Positions 6,367 to 12,994 of a stretch of 13,206 nucleotides of DNA are shown piece after piece (position 1 is the first letter of the stretch; each line of letters begins with the position of its first letter). Position numbers and translations under genes: made by a program. The notes beneath the pieces were generated by a model. The model worked only from the letters and a program-made list of their open reading frames with translations, made no database searches and was not told the DNA's origin. Source of the DNA: CAIYRG01 sp035577685 (lineage in GTDB: Bacteria; Pseudomonadota; Alphaproteobacteria; Micropepsales; Micropepsaceae); NCBI GenBank assembly GCA_035577685.1, contig DATLVC010000443.1:1-13206 (forward strand), in the 5' to 3' direction.

Positions 6367-6585
6367 ACGCGTCGGGGTGTTTCCGCTTGGACCGCATGGT
6401 GCTTGCCTTGTCGGCGGGGGCGCGTTAACCGTTGCGCCGTTGTTCCGTCGCGGGATCCCCGCGATGAGCGATTGAGCCGGACGGGTAGGGGCTGTAAAGC
6501 AGGCCGTGCGGAGACATTCCGTATGTCGGGAGCACGGCTCGCGGTTTTCGCGGGAACGGCGATATCTGTATCGGGTGGAGTTTCA
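6367..6585. other. Gap between the M13 peptidase and the first IalB gene
   Basis: This 219-base GC-rich stretch contains a perfect 7-base inverted repeat, TCGCGGG (6448-6454) and CCCGCGA (6458-6464), with an ATC loop. No T-run follows, so if it ends the peptidase transcript it does so without the standard signal. An in-frame ATG at 6523 would extend the next gene by 21 residues but has a poorer ribosome site. I see no other gene. Confidence 0.4.
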
Positions 6586-7218
6586 ATGACTGAAGCCAGC
6601 AATCAATCCTTGAGGGTAGGCAGACGCTCTATGGGTGGAGGAAATTGGGGCCGGTTGGCAATGCGCGTGGGGATCGCCGTTCTTTTGCTTGTGGCGGGCG
6701 GCGTCATCACGCTGGCGGCCGAACGGCTGTTCGGCAACCGCATCGCGTCCAACGAAATGCGGATCAGCACGTTTCAGGACTGGCGGGTGATCTGTCCGCC
6801 GCTGACGGCTACGACGCCAAACTGCGCGCTTACGTCGGATGTGCTTCGGGATACCGGGGGGGTTCTCCTCACTCTTTCTTTGCTCGATCCGGAGCCGGGA
6901 AAGCAGCTTTCGCTGACCGTGCCGCATGGCGTGCTGCTGGACCCCGGCCTCGGCTTCGCAATCGGCAACGAGCCGCTTCGCGTCCGTCCGTATGAGACCT
7001 GCAGCAATCAGGGCTGTATCGCCATCGTCACCCTCGACACCGATACGCTCAAATCGCTCACGACCAATATGGGTGGGCATATTGCGGTTGCCGCTCCGAA
7101 CAACCCACAGCCTGTCAACATTCCCTTTTCTCTCAAGGGATTTGCTGACGGCTATGGCGAGCTGCAGCGGGCTAAGGCTCGGCGTACCGGGATGTTTAGT
7201 TTTCTTGCCCGCTCTTGA
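6586..7218 (+). CDS. IalB (invasion-associated locus B) family protein, membrane-anchored copy
   Basis: This is a 210-residue protein. Residues 1-26 are polar and basic (SLRVGRRSMGGGNWGRLAMR), followed by a hydrophobic helix at about 28-45 (VGIAVLLLVAGGVITLAA) without an obvious cleavage motif. That suggests a type II anchored protein with its domain in the periplasm. The IalB fold follows: MRISTFQDWRVIC at 58-70, then four cysteines at 70, 80, 139 and 144. These form the pattern W-x3-C-x9-C ... C-x4-C shared with the next gene and probably make disulfides. It ends in IPFSLKGFADGYGEL, the conserved last strand (about 179-193), plus a basic tail. IalB of Bartonella is linked to erythrocyte invasion, but the family is widespread in free-living alphaproteobacteria, so virulence should not be assumed. 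GGAG lies five bases before the ATG at 6586. The second copy follows 34 bases downstream. Confidence 0.85.
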   Translation: MTEASNQSLRVGRRSMGGGNWGRLAMRVGIAVLLLVAGGVITLAAERLFGNRIASNEMRISTFQDWRVICPPLTATTPNCALTSDVLRDTGGVLLTLSLLDPEPGKQLSLTVPHGVLLDPGLGFAIGNEPLRVRPYETCSNQGCIAIVTLDTDTLKSLTTNMGGHIAVAAPNNPQPVNIPFSLKGFADGYGELQRAKARRTGMFSFLARS

Positions 7219-7223
7219 GCGGG
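7208..7223. repeat. Hairpin over the stop codon of the first IalB gene
   Basis: CCCGCT (7208-7213) and AGCGGG (7218-7223) pair around CTTG, with the TGA stop at 7216-7218 in the loop and right arm. GTT follows, but no T-run. It could limit read-through or stabilise the upstream message in a two-gene transcript; it may also be chance in GC-rich DNA. Confidence 0.4.
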
Positions 7224-7252
7224 GTTCGGCCGTTTAGCTGAGGATGGTGGAT

Positions 7253-7930
7253 ATGTCTCGTAATCTCGCAAAGATTGCATTCGCGGGTGCTCTTCTCGTC
7301 GGCCTTCCAGGAGTAGCGGGGGCTCAGGCGCCAGCCGCGCCACCGGCGCCCGAAGGACAGCCGCAACCGGCTCCGCCCGGCGCGCCACAATATTCGATCA
7401 ATCAAAGTGTCGGCGATTGGGTGGTGCGCTGCGTGCAGACCGCGGTCAAGAGCCCGGCGCCTTGCGAAGTCATGCAGACGACGGTCAACAAAGATACCAA
7501 GCAGCGGATTTCCGCTTTTTCTCTCGCCTATGTGCCCAGCCGCGAAGCCTATGCGATGCAGATCGTGGTACCGACCGGCGTTGCTCTCTCTAAAGGTTTG
7601 CAACTCGGGACTGCGCTGACGGGCGCCAAATTCAACCGTTGTGAACGCGATGGGTGCTATGTCGAGATGCTGCTCGACAATGCCGCAGTGACCTCGCTTT
7701 CGGGGTCCGGAAAATCGACTACGATCAGCGTTGTCGGCTACGGACAATCGAACGAGATCAAATTGCCGGTGTCGTTGACCGGCTTTCCTGAAGCTTTGGA
7801 CCGGATGAAGGGCTACGCGAAAGATCGGGCTATTGCACTGCCGAACAACGCAAGCCCGTTGCCCGCGGCACCCGCTACCAGCACTCCGGGACCGGTGGCA
7901 AACCGCGCCGCGGCGCCAGCAAAGAAATAG
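7253..7930 (+). CDS. IalB (invasion-associated locus B) family protein, secreted copy
   Basis: This 225-residue protein has a clean signal peptide (SRNLAKIAFAGALLVGLPGV, cleavage at AGA-QA near residue 24). A Pro/Ala/Gln-rich linker to about residue 47 leads into the IalB domain: QSVGDWVVRC at 51-60, cysteines at 60, 71, 130 and 135 in the same order as the upstream copy, and the final IKLPVSLTGFPEALD strand at 169-183. The C-terminal 30 residues (PLPAAPATSTPGPVANRAAA) are a disordered Pro/Ala tail ending in KK. I chose the ATG at 7253 because AGGA lies eight bases before it; the in-frame ATG at 7244 directly abuts GAGG. The tandem pair shares domain and cysteine layout but differs in anchoring and linker. 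Function is likely periplasmic and is unknown outside pathogens. It converges on the efflux operon with 27 bases between the stops. Confidence 0.9.
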   Translation: MSRNLAKIAFAGALLVGLPGVAGAQAPAAPPAPEGQPQPAPPGAPQYSINQSVGDWVVRCVQTAVKSPAPCEVMQTTVNKDTKQRISAFSLAYVPSREAYAMQIVVPTGVALSKGLQLGTALTGAKFNRCERDGCYVEMLLDNAAVTSLSGSGKSTTISVVGYGQSNEIKLPVSLTGFPEALDRMKGYAKDRAIALPNNASPLPAAPATSTPGPVANRAAAPAKK

Positions 7931-7944
7931 ACCGGCGTCGTGAG

Positions 7945-7972
7945 CTGGCGCGAGTTTCTATTCCCGCGCCAG
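7945..7972. terminator. Hairpin between convergent genes, possible shared terminator
   Basis: CTGGCGCG (7945-7952) and CGCGCCAG (7965-7972) form a perfect 8-base stem around a 12-base loop that contains the TAG stop of the minus-strand gene. It lies 14 bases past the stop of the second IalB gene, so it could stop transcripts from both sides. Neither flank has a T-run, which lowers confidence in intrinsic termination. Confidence 0.45.
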
Positions 7973-9346
7973 TGCTGAGGGGGTTGGATCGGTCCAGCCC
8001 CCACCCAGAGCCTTGTACAGAGCCACGATGGCCTGCAGCCGTTGCAGCTTGATCTGCCCGAGCGAATCGCGCGCCGAATAAAGCGTACGCTGCGCATCCA
8101 GTACGGTGAGATAATCGGCAATACCTTCGCGATAGCGGATCTGGGCGATGTCGAACGCGAGCTGCGATTGTGCAACCTGCTCGATCTGATAGCCCTCCTG
8201 CTCTCGGAAATGCGCAACGCCGCCGAGCGATATTTCGACTTCGGAATAGGCGGTGATGGCGGCGCTCCGATAGGCGGCGATAAGCTCCTGTTCGGCGGCA
8301 CGCGCTTCGTCGGATTGGGCCGTCAAACGGCCGGCATCAAAAACCGTCTGCGCCAGCGAGAGACCGACGGCAAAACTCGACACGGGATTGGCGACCAGCC
8401 CCGTCAGGGCTGCGCTGGCAAGGCCGCCCGAGCCTGTCAGCGAAAGGGTCGGGAAGAACGCCGCGCGCGCGGCTTGGACATTGGCATGGGCGGATTCGAG
8501 ACTCGCTTCGGCCGCGACCACGTCGGGCCGGCGGGTCAGCAATTCCGAAGGCAGACCGGGTGCGACTTCGGGAAGCGCGATGTTCTCGACATCCACGCCC
8601 GCGACATCGAACCCTTCGGGCGACCGGCCGAGGAGAAGTGCGAGCGCGGCGCGCGTCTGCAGCTCCGCTTGTTCAAGCTGCGGAATGACGCTTTGCAGAC
8701 CGGCGACCTGTGCCCGTTGCTGCGCCAATTCAAGGGGTGTGGCAACACCATCGCGCGTGCGCGCTTCGGTGATCGTCAGCACAGTTTGCGCCGATTCCAG
8801 ATTTTGCCGCGCGATTTCGAGGCGTTCGCGCAAGGAAAGAAGTTGGAAATAGGTCGTAGCTGTGCCCGCAGTGGCCGTCAGCGCCACCGTTTCGCGATCT
8901 GCGCGGGTCGCTTCGGCAATCGCCTGCGCGCTGAGGAGCAAATCGTGGTTGCGGCCCCAGAAATCGAACTCGTAGCTGGCGCCGAGCGAGACGCCAAAAC
9001 TGCCGCTGTGGGTCTGCTTGTTTGCATCTGCGTTCAAACCCACGGTCGGAAGCAGCGCCGCTCCGGATTGGCGCACGCGGGCATCGGCCTGGAGCACGCG
9101 GGTTTCGGCCCCGGCGAGATCGAGATTGCCCGTTTGGGTCGCTGCGATCAGATCGTTCAATTCGGTGCTGCCGAAGCCGCGCCACCAATCGGGCGTCGGC
9201 CAGATGGGCGCATTCGGCGTTGCCGTCTGTTCGAACGCGGCCGGCGCGGTCGGCGATGGCAGCACGGTGGGCTCCGGCAATATCCCGGCGCAGGCCGAAA
9301 GCAGACCCGTGCAAATGCCGGTCAGAAGAAGCCGTTTAGGGTTCAT
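7958..9346 (-). CDS. NodT-type outer-membrane efflux lipoprotein (TolC-like channel)
   Basis: This 462-residue outer-membrane factor forms the exit duct of a tripartite pump. It has a lipoprotein signal peptide, LLLTGICTGLLSAC-AG, with lipobox LSAC and lipidated C19. Two OEP repeats follow, roughly residues 60-240 and 265-450. Family landmarks are DWWRGFGSTELN (53-64), YEFDFWGR (125-132) and LPSELLTRRPDVV (265-277). Long Ala/Gln/Glu-rich coiled-coil helices such as ARTRDGVATPLELAQQRAQV and RYREGIADYLTVLDAQRTLY are typical of the periplasmic alpha-barrel. GAGGCG lies eight bases before the ATG at 9346, giving the lipoprotein start. An in-frame ATG at 9385 overlaps the end of the upstream transporter but would put 13 polar residues before the signal peptide. 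It is the last gene of the macA-macB-OMF operon. Confidence 0.93.
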   Translation of the reverse strand: MNPKRLLLTGICTGLLSACAGILPEPTVLPSPTAPAAFEQTATPNAPIWPTPDWWRGFGSTELNDLIAATQTGNLDLAGAETRVLQADARVRQSGAALLPTVGLNADANKQTHSGSFGVSLGASYEFDFWGRNHDLLLSAQAIAEATRADRETVALTATAGTATTYFQLLSLRERLEIARQNLESAQTVLTITEARTRDGVATPLELAQQRAQVAGLQSVIPQLEQAELQTRAALALLLGRSPEGFDVAGVDVENIALPEVAPGLPSELLTRRPDVVAAEASLESAHANVQAARAAFFPTLSLTGSGGLASAALTGLVANPVSSFAVGLSLAQTVFDAGRLTAQSDEARAAEQELIAAYRSAAITAYSEVEISLGGVAHFREQEGYQIEQVAQSQLAFDIAQIRYREGIADYLTVLDAQRTLYSARDSLGQIKLQRLQAIVALYKALGGGWTDPTPSALARE

Positions 9347-9354
9347 GGGATTTA

Positions 9355-9360
9355 CGCCTC
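9355..9360 (-). promoter_or_regulatory. Shine-Dalgarno site deciding the efflux lipoprotein start
   Basis: GAGGCG on the minus strand lies eight bases before the ATG at 9346, favouring the start that gives a proper lipoprotein signal over the overlapping ATG at 9385. Confidence 0.55.
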
Positions 9361-9377
9361 TGCGCAAATACGCGCGT

Positions 9378-11381
9378 TCACTCATTGGCCAGCGCGACGA
9401 CGGGATCGAGCCCAGCCGCCTTGCGGGCGGGCGCGTAGCCGAAGATCAACCCGGTCGCGGCTGCGCAGCAGAACGCAAGGATCATCGGCAGCGCGGTGAA
9501 CGCTACCGGTGTTCCCGTCGCCTGAATGATGAAACCCGTGGCGATACCCCCGGCGACCCCGACGATGCCGCCAATGCCCGATACCACCACCGCTTCGGAG
9601 AGGAATTGCTGCAGGATGTCGCGCTGACGTGCGCCCGTCGCCATACGGATGCCAATCTCTCGGGTGCGTTCCGTCACCGACACCAGCATGATGTTCATGA
9701 TCCCGATGCCGCCGACGAGCAGCGAAATCGCAGCCACCGATCCTAACAGGATCGTCATCGTGTTCTGCGCTGCGGTCGCGGTTTCCACGATGTCGGCCAT
9801 GTTGCGGATGCGGAAATCCTCCGCACCCAGATGACGTTCCTTCAAGAGGCTTGTCATCGCCTCCTGTGCCGCGTCCATCTTAGAAAGATCGTTCACCGCA
9901 ACTGTGATGGTGCGCACGAAGCGCTGGCCGAAAACACGCATCATGCCGGTCGTCAGCGGCACGAAAACGACGTCGTCGGTGTCCTGGCCGCCAGAGGTCG
10001 ATCCCTTCGTGCTCATCACGCCGATCACCTGGAAGGGCACATTTTTAATGAGGATGTATTTGCCGATCGGATCTTCGCCCTCGGGAAACAAAGCCTCGGC
10101 CACGGTCTGTCCCAGTACGGCGACGGTGGCGTAACTCATCTCTTCTTCGTCGCCGTAGAAAACGCCGCGCGCCACGGGCCAGCTGCGGATCGTGGGCAGC
10201 ACGGGCGTGGTCGCGGTAATCGTCGTCTGATAATCGATGTCGCCGTAGCGGACCGTGTTGCCACCCTGAATGTCGGGCATCTCGGATGTTACATTGGGAA
10301 TGGTTGCGATCGCTTCCCCGTCTGCCGGCGTCAGCGTCGCGATAGGTCCGCTATAGCCGCGCGCGTTGCGGAATTGCGGCCGCACCGTGAGCAGATTTGT
10401 CCCCATCTGGCCGATCTGCGCGATGACCTGCTGCTTGGCCCCTTCGCCGATTGCAAGCATGGCAACAACCGAGCCGACACCGATCACGATGCCCAGAAGC
10501 GTCAGCACGGTGCGGAAGATGTTCGCGCGCAACGCCCGGAGCGCCATGTGCAGCGATTCCCGGAAACCCTGAAACATCGCAAACCGTGATGCGGGCTGTC
10601 CGAGATGGGACATATCGGGCGGCAGTGCGAGCGCGGCCACGGTCGCCGGATTTCCCTCGCCGCTGTCGCGTACAACTTCGCCGTCCTTCAGCTCGATCAC
10701 GCGATTGGCGTGGGCGGCAACATTCGCGTCATGGGTGATGAGGATGACGGTATGGCCCTGGGCTGCCAGGTCTTTCAGCAATTGCATCACCTCGGTGCCG
10801 CTCTTGCTGTCGAGCGCGCCGGTGGGTTCATCGGCAAGGATCACCTGGCCGCCATTCATCAGCGCGCGCGCGATCGAGACACGCTGCTGCTGTCCGCCCG
10901 AAAGCTGGCTCGGACGGTGGGTCAGACGTTCGGCAAGGCCGAGAGCACTCAGCAATTTGTCTGCGCGGGCGCGTCGCTCGACCGGGCTGAGGCCGGCATA
11001 GACCGCGGGAATCTCGACATTCTCTTCCGCGGTCGAACCGGGAAGCAGATTGTAGCTTTGGAACACGAAGCCGAAGGCTTCGCGTCTAAGCCAGGCGAGG
11101 GCATCCGAATCGAGCTCGGAGACATCGTAACCGGCAAATTGATAGGTGCCGCTTGTCGGCTTGTCGAGGCAGCCGAGCAGATTCATCAGCGTCGATTTGC
11201 CCGAACCGGACGCACCCATTATGGCGACGAATTCGCCGGGATAAATGGAAAGCGTGATTTCGCGCAAGGCATCGACGCGGATGTCGCCCCCGGTGATGAA
11301 TGTCTTGCAGATGTCCTTGAGCTCGATCAGCGGCGTCGTGACTGCCGCAAGCTGCACAGTGCGCAGCGCAAGCTCGTTCAC
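9378..11381 (-). CDS. macB: MacB-like fused ATPase-permease of a tripartite ABC efflux pump
   Basis: This 667-residue inner-membrane protein is built as in MacB, with an N-terminal ABC ATPase (about 17-245) and a C-terminal permease. ATPase motifs: Walker A GASGSGKST at 56-64, Q108 in FVFQSYNLLPGSTAEENV, signature LSGGQQQR at 160-167, Walker B ILADEP with catalytic E185, and switch H217 in ITHD. The permease has one membrane helix at about 289-311 (RTVLTLLGIVIGVGSVVAML). A periplasmic MacB_PCD domain follows at about 315-540, then three helices at about 543-567, 597-620 and 628-650, with the coupling-helix segment SVTERTREIGIRMATGARQRDIL (568-590). MacB acts as a mechanotransmitter driving export of periplasmic substrates through an adaptor and outer-membrane channel. 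Substrates here are unknown; macrolides, peptides or siderophores are possibilities. The GTG start at 11381 overlaps the adaptor's TGA stop (GTGA). Confidence 0.95.
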   Translation of the reverse strand: MNELALRTVQLAAVTTPLIELKDICKTFITGGDIRVDALREITLSIYPGEFVAIMGASGSGKSTLMNLLGCLDKPTSGTYQFAGYDVSELDSDALAWLRREAFGFVFQSYNLLPGSTAEENVEIPAVYAGLSPVERRARADKLLSALGLAERLTHRPSQLSGGQQQRVSIARALMNGGQVILADEPTGALDSKSGTEVMQLLKDLAAQGHTVILITHDANVAAHANRVIELKDGEVVRDSGEGNPATVAALALPPDMSHLGQPASRFAMFQGFRESLHMALRALRANIFRTVLTLLGIVIGVGSVVAMLAIGEGAKQQVIAQIGQMGTNLLTVRPQFRNARGYSGPIATLTPADGEAIATIPNVTSEMPDIQGGNTVRYGDIDYQTTITATTPVLPTIRSWPVARGVFYGDEEEMSYATVAVLGQTVAEALFPEGEDPIGKYILIKNVPFQVIGVMSTKGSTSGGQDTDDVVFVPLTTGMMRVFGQRFVRTITVAVNDLSKMDAAQEAMTSLLKERHLGAEDFRIRNMADIVETATAAQNTMTILLGSVAAISLLVGGIGIMNIMLVSVTERTREIGIRMATGARQRDILQQFLSEAVVVSGIGGIVGVAGGIATGFIIQATGTPVAFTALPMILAFCCAAATGLIFGYAPARKAAGLDPVVALANE

Positions 11382-12790
11382 CGGAAGCCTCCAGCAACTG
11401 GCACGCCGGCCGGGCCGCCGCCGGGGCCTGCCTGTTGCGGCCTCTGCTGCCGCGCGCCCCTGGCGCCCGCGGTTTGCACGCCGGCGAGGACTTTTTCGCC
11501 TTCCTGGAGACCGGATTGAATCTCCGCCGTTACGCGATCGGTGACGCCCACCGTGACGCTGCGGGTCTCCTGCGTCCCACCGGCCTTGACCACAGTCACG
11601 GTCGCAGGCCTTGGCCGCGAGGTCGCAGCGGAATCCAAAGCCGCGCCGCCACGCGCGCCTGCCTGCCGCGCCCCGCCATTGCGGCCGGCGCCCACGCCTT
11701 GGCCCGTTGCGCTTTGGCTGCCTGCACCTTGCCCCGGCGCACCGGGCCGCGCACCTCGCGCACCCCCGCCGCCGCCTGTGAAGCGCAAGGCCGCAACCGG
11801 AAGCGTAATGACGCCCTGAGCAGCCGCACGCACGAAGAAGACTTGCGCTGTCATCTGCGTCATCAGCTGCCCGTTGGGGTTCGCCACATCGAACAACGCC
11901 GTGTACAGCACAACATTGTTGGTGACCGTCGGAGTAGGCAGAATTTGGCGCAATTTGCCTGTAAACCGCCGGTTGGGATTCCCAAGCGTGGTGAAATAGG
12001 CATCCATGCCGATGCGGAGCTTGGGCACGTCGGCTTCGGAGACCTGGGTCGAGACGGTCATCGTCGAAAGATCGGCGATGGTCATGATCAGCGGCGCCTG
12101 CTGATTGGCGTTCAGTGTCTGGCCTTCATGCGCAGGCATAGCCGTGACCGTGCCGGTGATTGGCGCGTAGATTTTGCTGTAGGAGAGTGTCGCGCTATCG
12201 GCCTTCAAGGTCGACTGCGATTGGTTGATTTGGGCCTCCACCGATTTCACCTGCGCATCGGCGACATTCGCAGCGGCTGCAGCCGTGTCGAAGGCATCCT
12301 GGCTGGTGGCATTATCGGCCATCAGCCGCGTCTGGCGTTCCGCCTGAAGCTTGGCGAGCGCAAGCTGCGACTGCTTTTCGGCAAGCTGTGCTTGAAGATT
12401 ACGCAGCTGTGCCGCGTCGGCATCGACTTTGGCCGCCTGGACTGCGGTATCGATTTCGGCGAGCAACGTACCCTTCTGGACGTCATTGCCGATCTGCACA
12501 TGAAGCTTCGTCAATTGGCCGGAGACTTGCGCACCCACATCGACACTGTTAAGCGGCGTCAGGCTGCCGACGGCCGTGACGACATCCTCGATATCTCCGC
12601 GCGCGGCAGCGACGATGACGGGCTGTCCGGCCGAACTGTCGCCGCGGCCCCAGTACCAATAGGCCGCGCCTCCCGCCAGCAGGCAGAGCAAAAGCACCAT
12701 CCAATAGGAGCGCCTGCGGGGCCGCTTTATCTGCGCCTTAGAACGCGGTGCGGCGGCACCGATGTCCCGAATTGGACTTTGAACATTCAT
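11378..12790 (-). CDS. macA: MacA-like periplasmic adaptor (membrane fusion protein)
   Basis: This 470-residue adaptor links the ABC transporter to the outer-membrane channel. A basic cytoplasmic lead (IKRPRRRS) precedes a single membrane helix at about 29-47. The hairpin/lipoyl domain starts at SVDVGAQVSGQLTKLHVQIG (82-101). A coiled-coil hairpin spans about 115-200 (VDADAAQLRNLQAQLAEKQS...), and the lipoyl domain resumes at YAPITGTVTAMPAHEGQTLN. The beta-barrel covers about 240-335 and a membrane-proximal domain about 395-440. Between the last two sits a Gly/Ala/Arg/Gln-rich insertion (about 338-393), and a similar tail covers 441-470; neither is part of the core fold, and they explain the length beyond E. 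coli MacA (about 370). It is first in the operon and overlaps macB by four bases. The ribosome site is weak (AGGA about 10 bases before the ATG). Confidence 0.92.
   Translation of the reverse strand: MNVQSPIRDIGAAAPRSKAQIKRPRRRSYWMVLLLCLLAGGAAYWYWGRGDSSAGQPVIVAAARGDIEDVVTAVGSLTPLNSVDVGAQVSGQLTKLHVQIGNDVQKGTLLAEIDTAVQAAKVDADAAQLRNLQAQLAEKQSQLALAKLQAERQTRLMADNATSQDAFDTAAAAANVADAQVKSVEAQINQSQSTLKADSATLSYSKIYAPITGTVTAMPAHEGQTLNANQQAPLIMTIADLSTMTVSTQVSEADVPKLRIGMDAYFTTLGNPNRRFTGKLRQILPTPTVTNNVVLYTALFDVANPNGQLMTQMTAQVFFVRAAAQGVITLPVAALRFTGGGGGARGARPGAPGQGAGSQSATGQGVGAGRNGGARQAGARGGAALDSAATSRPRPATVTVVKAGGTQETRSVTVGVTDRVTAEIQSGLQEGEKVLAGVQTAGARGARQQRPQQAGPGGGPAGVPVAGGFR
11388..11392 (-). promoter_or_regulatory. 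Shine-Dalgarno site for the GTG start of macB
   Basis: GGAGG on the minus strand lies six bases before the GTG at 11381, inside the last codons of the adaptor gene. It makes the non-ATG start credible, and with the GTGA overlap it indicates coupled translation. Confidence 0.75.
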
Positions 12791-12932
12791 CGCAGAGGAA
12801 TCCTATCTCACGCAAAACCATGCCAATTTAAATGCTGGCGCCCCCCGGCACTTAGACTTGGATCAAACATCGCCTTTGTACCAAAAATGACTCAGCTTTC
12901 GCAGACTTGGCTCACATTAAGAGAATTAACCG

Positions 12933-12946
12933 CGTTCACTTGAACG
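12933..12946. promoter_or_regulatory. Palindromic operator candidate over the Rrf2 promoter
   Basis: CGTTCA (12933-12938) and TGAACG (12941-12946) form a perfect dyad with a two-base centre. The right arm covers the -35 hexamer of the Rrf2 promoter. Rrf2 proteins are dimeric winged-helix regulators that often repress their own genes, so this is a natural binding site. No binding data can be read from sequence. Confidence 0.5.
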
Positions 12947-12968
12947 GGAGCTGAAGGTACATTATACT
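12940..12968 (+). promoter_or_regulatory. Sigma70-type promoter for the Rrf2 regulator gene
   Basis: TTGAAC (12940-12945), a 17-base spacer and TATACT (12963-12968) give near-consensus boxes at ideal spacing. Transcription would begin near 12975, about 20 bases before the ATG at 12995. The ribosome site in that short leader is poor (TGGA ten bases before the ATG). Confidence 0.75.
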
Positions 12969-12994
12969 CTACCAACTCTGTGGAATTTATCTCG

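Larger units (their letters stand above)
12791..12994. other. Divergent control region of the efflux operon and Rrf2 gene
   Basis: These 204 bases are AT-richer than the flanking genes. They contain the plus-strand promoter at 12940-12968, a palindrome over its -35 box, and a minus-strand TATAAT (12966-12961) that shares bases with the plus-strand -10 box. They also hold a weak TGCTGG/CCGGCA stem (12833-12850) in the adaptor leader. The minus-strand TATAAT has no good -35 box at 17 bases (TAAATT), so the start of the efflux transcript is uncertain. Confidence 0.5.

Noticed and set aside
6448..6464. Perfect 7-base inverted repeat after the M13 gene as an intrinsic terminator
   Set aside because: No T-run follows and it lies about 80 bases past the stop. 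I kept it only as a note in the gap entry.
6403..6585. Extended N-terminus of the first IalB protein
   Set aside because: The added residues are Arg-rich and unlike a leader. The ATG at 6586 has GGAG five bases upstream and gives a sensible basic-plus-hydrophobic N-terminus.
8042..9499. 485-codon plus-strand open frame opposite the efflux lipoprotein gene
   Set aside because: It is antisense to a gene with clear family motifs, its translation is Arg/Gly/Ala-rich without domain pattern, and no ribosome site or promoter supports it. Long antisense frames are common in GC-rich DNA.
11435..12943. 502-codon plus-strand open frame opposite the adaptor gene
   Set aside because: It is a shadow of the real minus-strand gene. 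The product has no recognisable domain and its composition follows the complement of the adaptor's codons.
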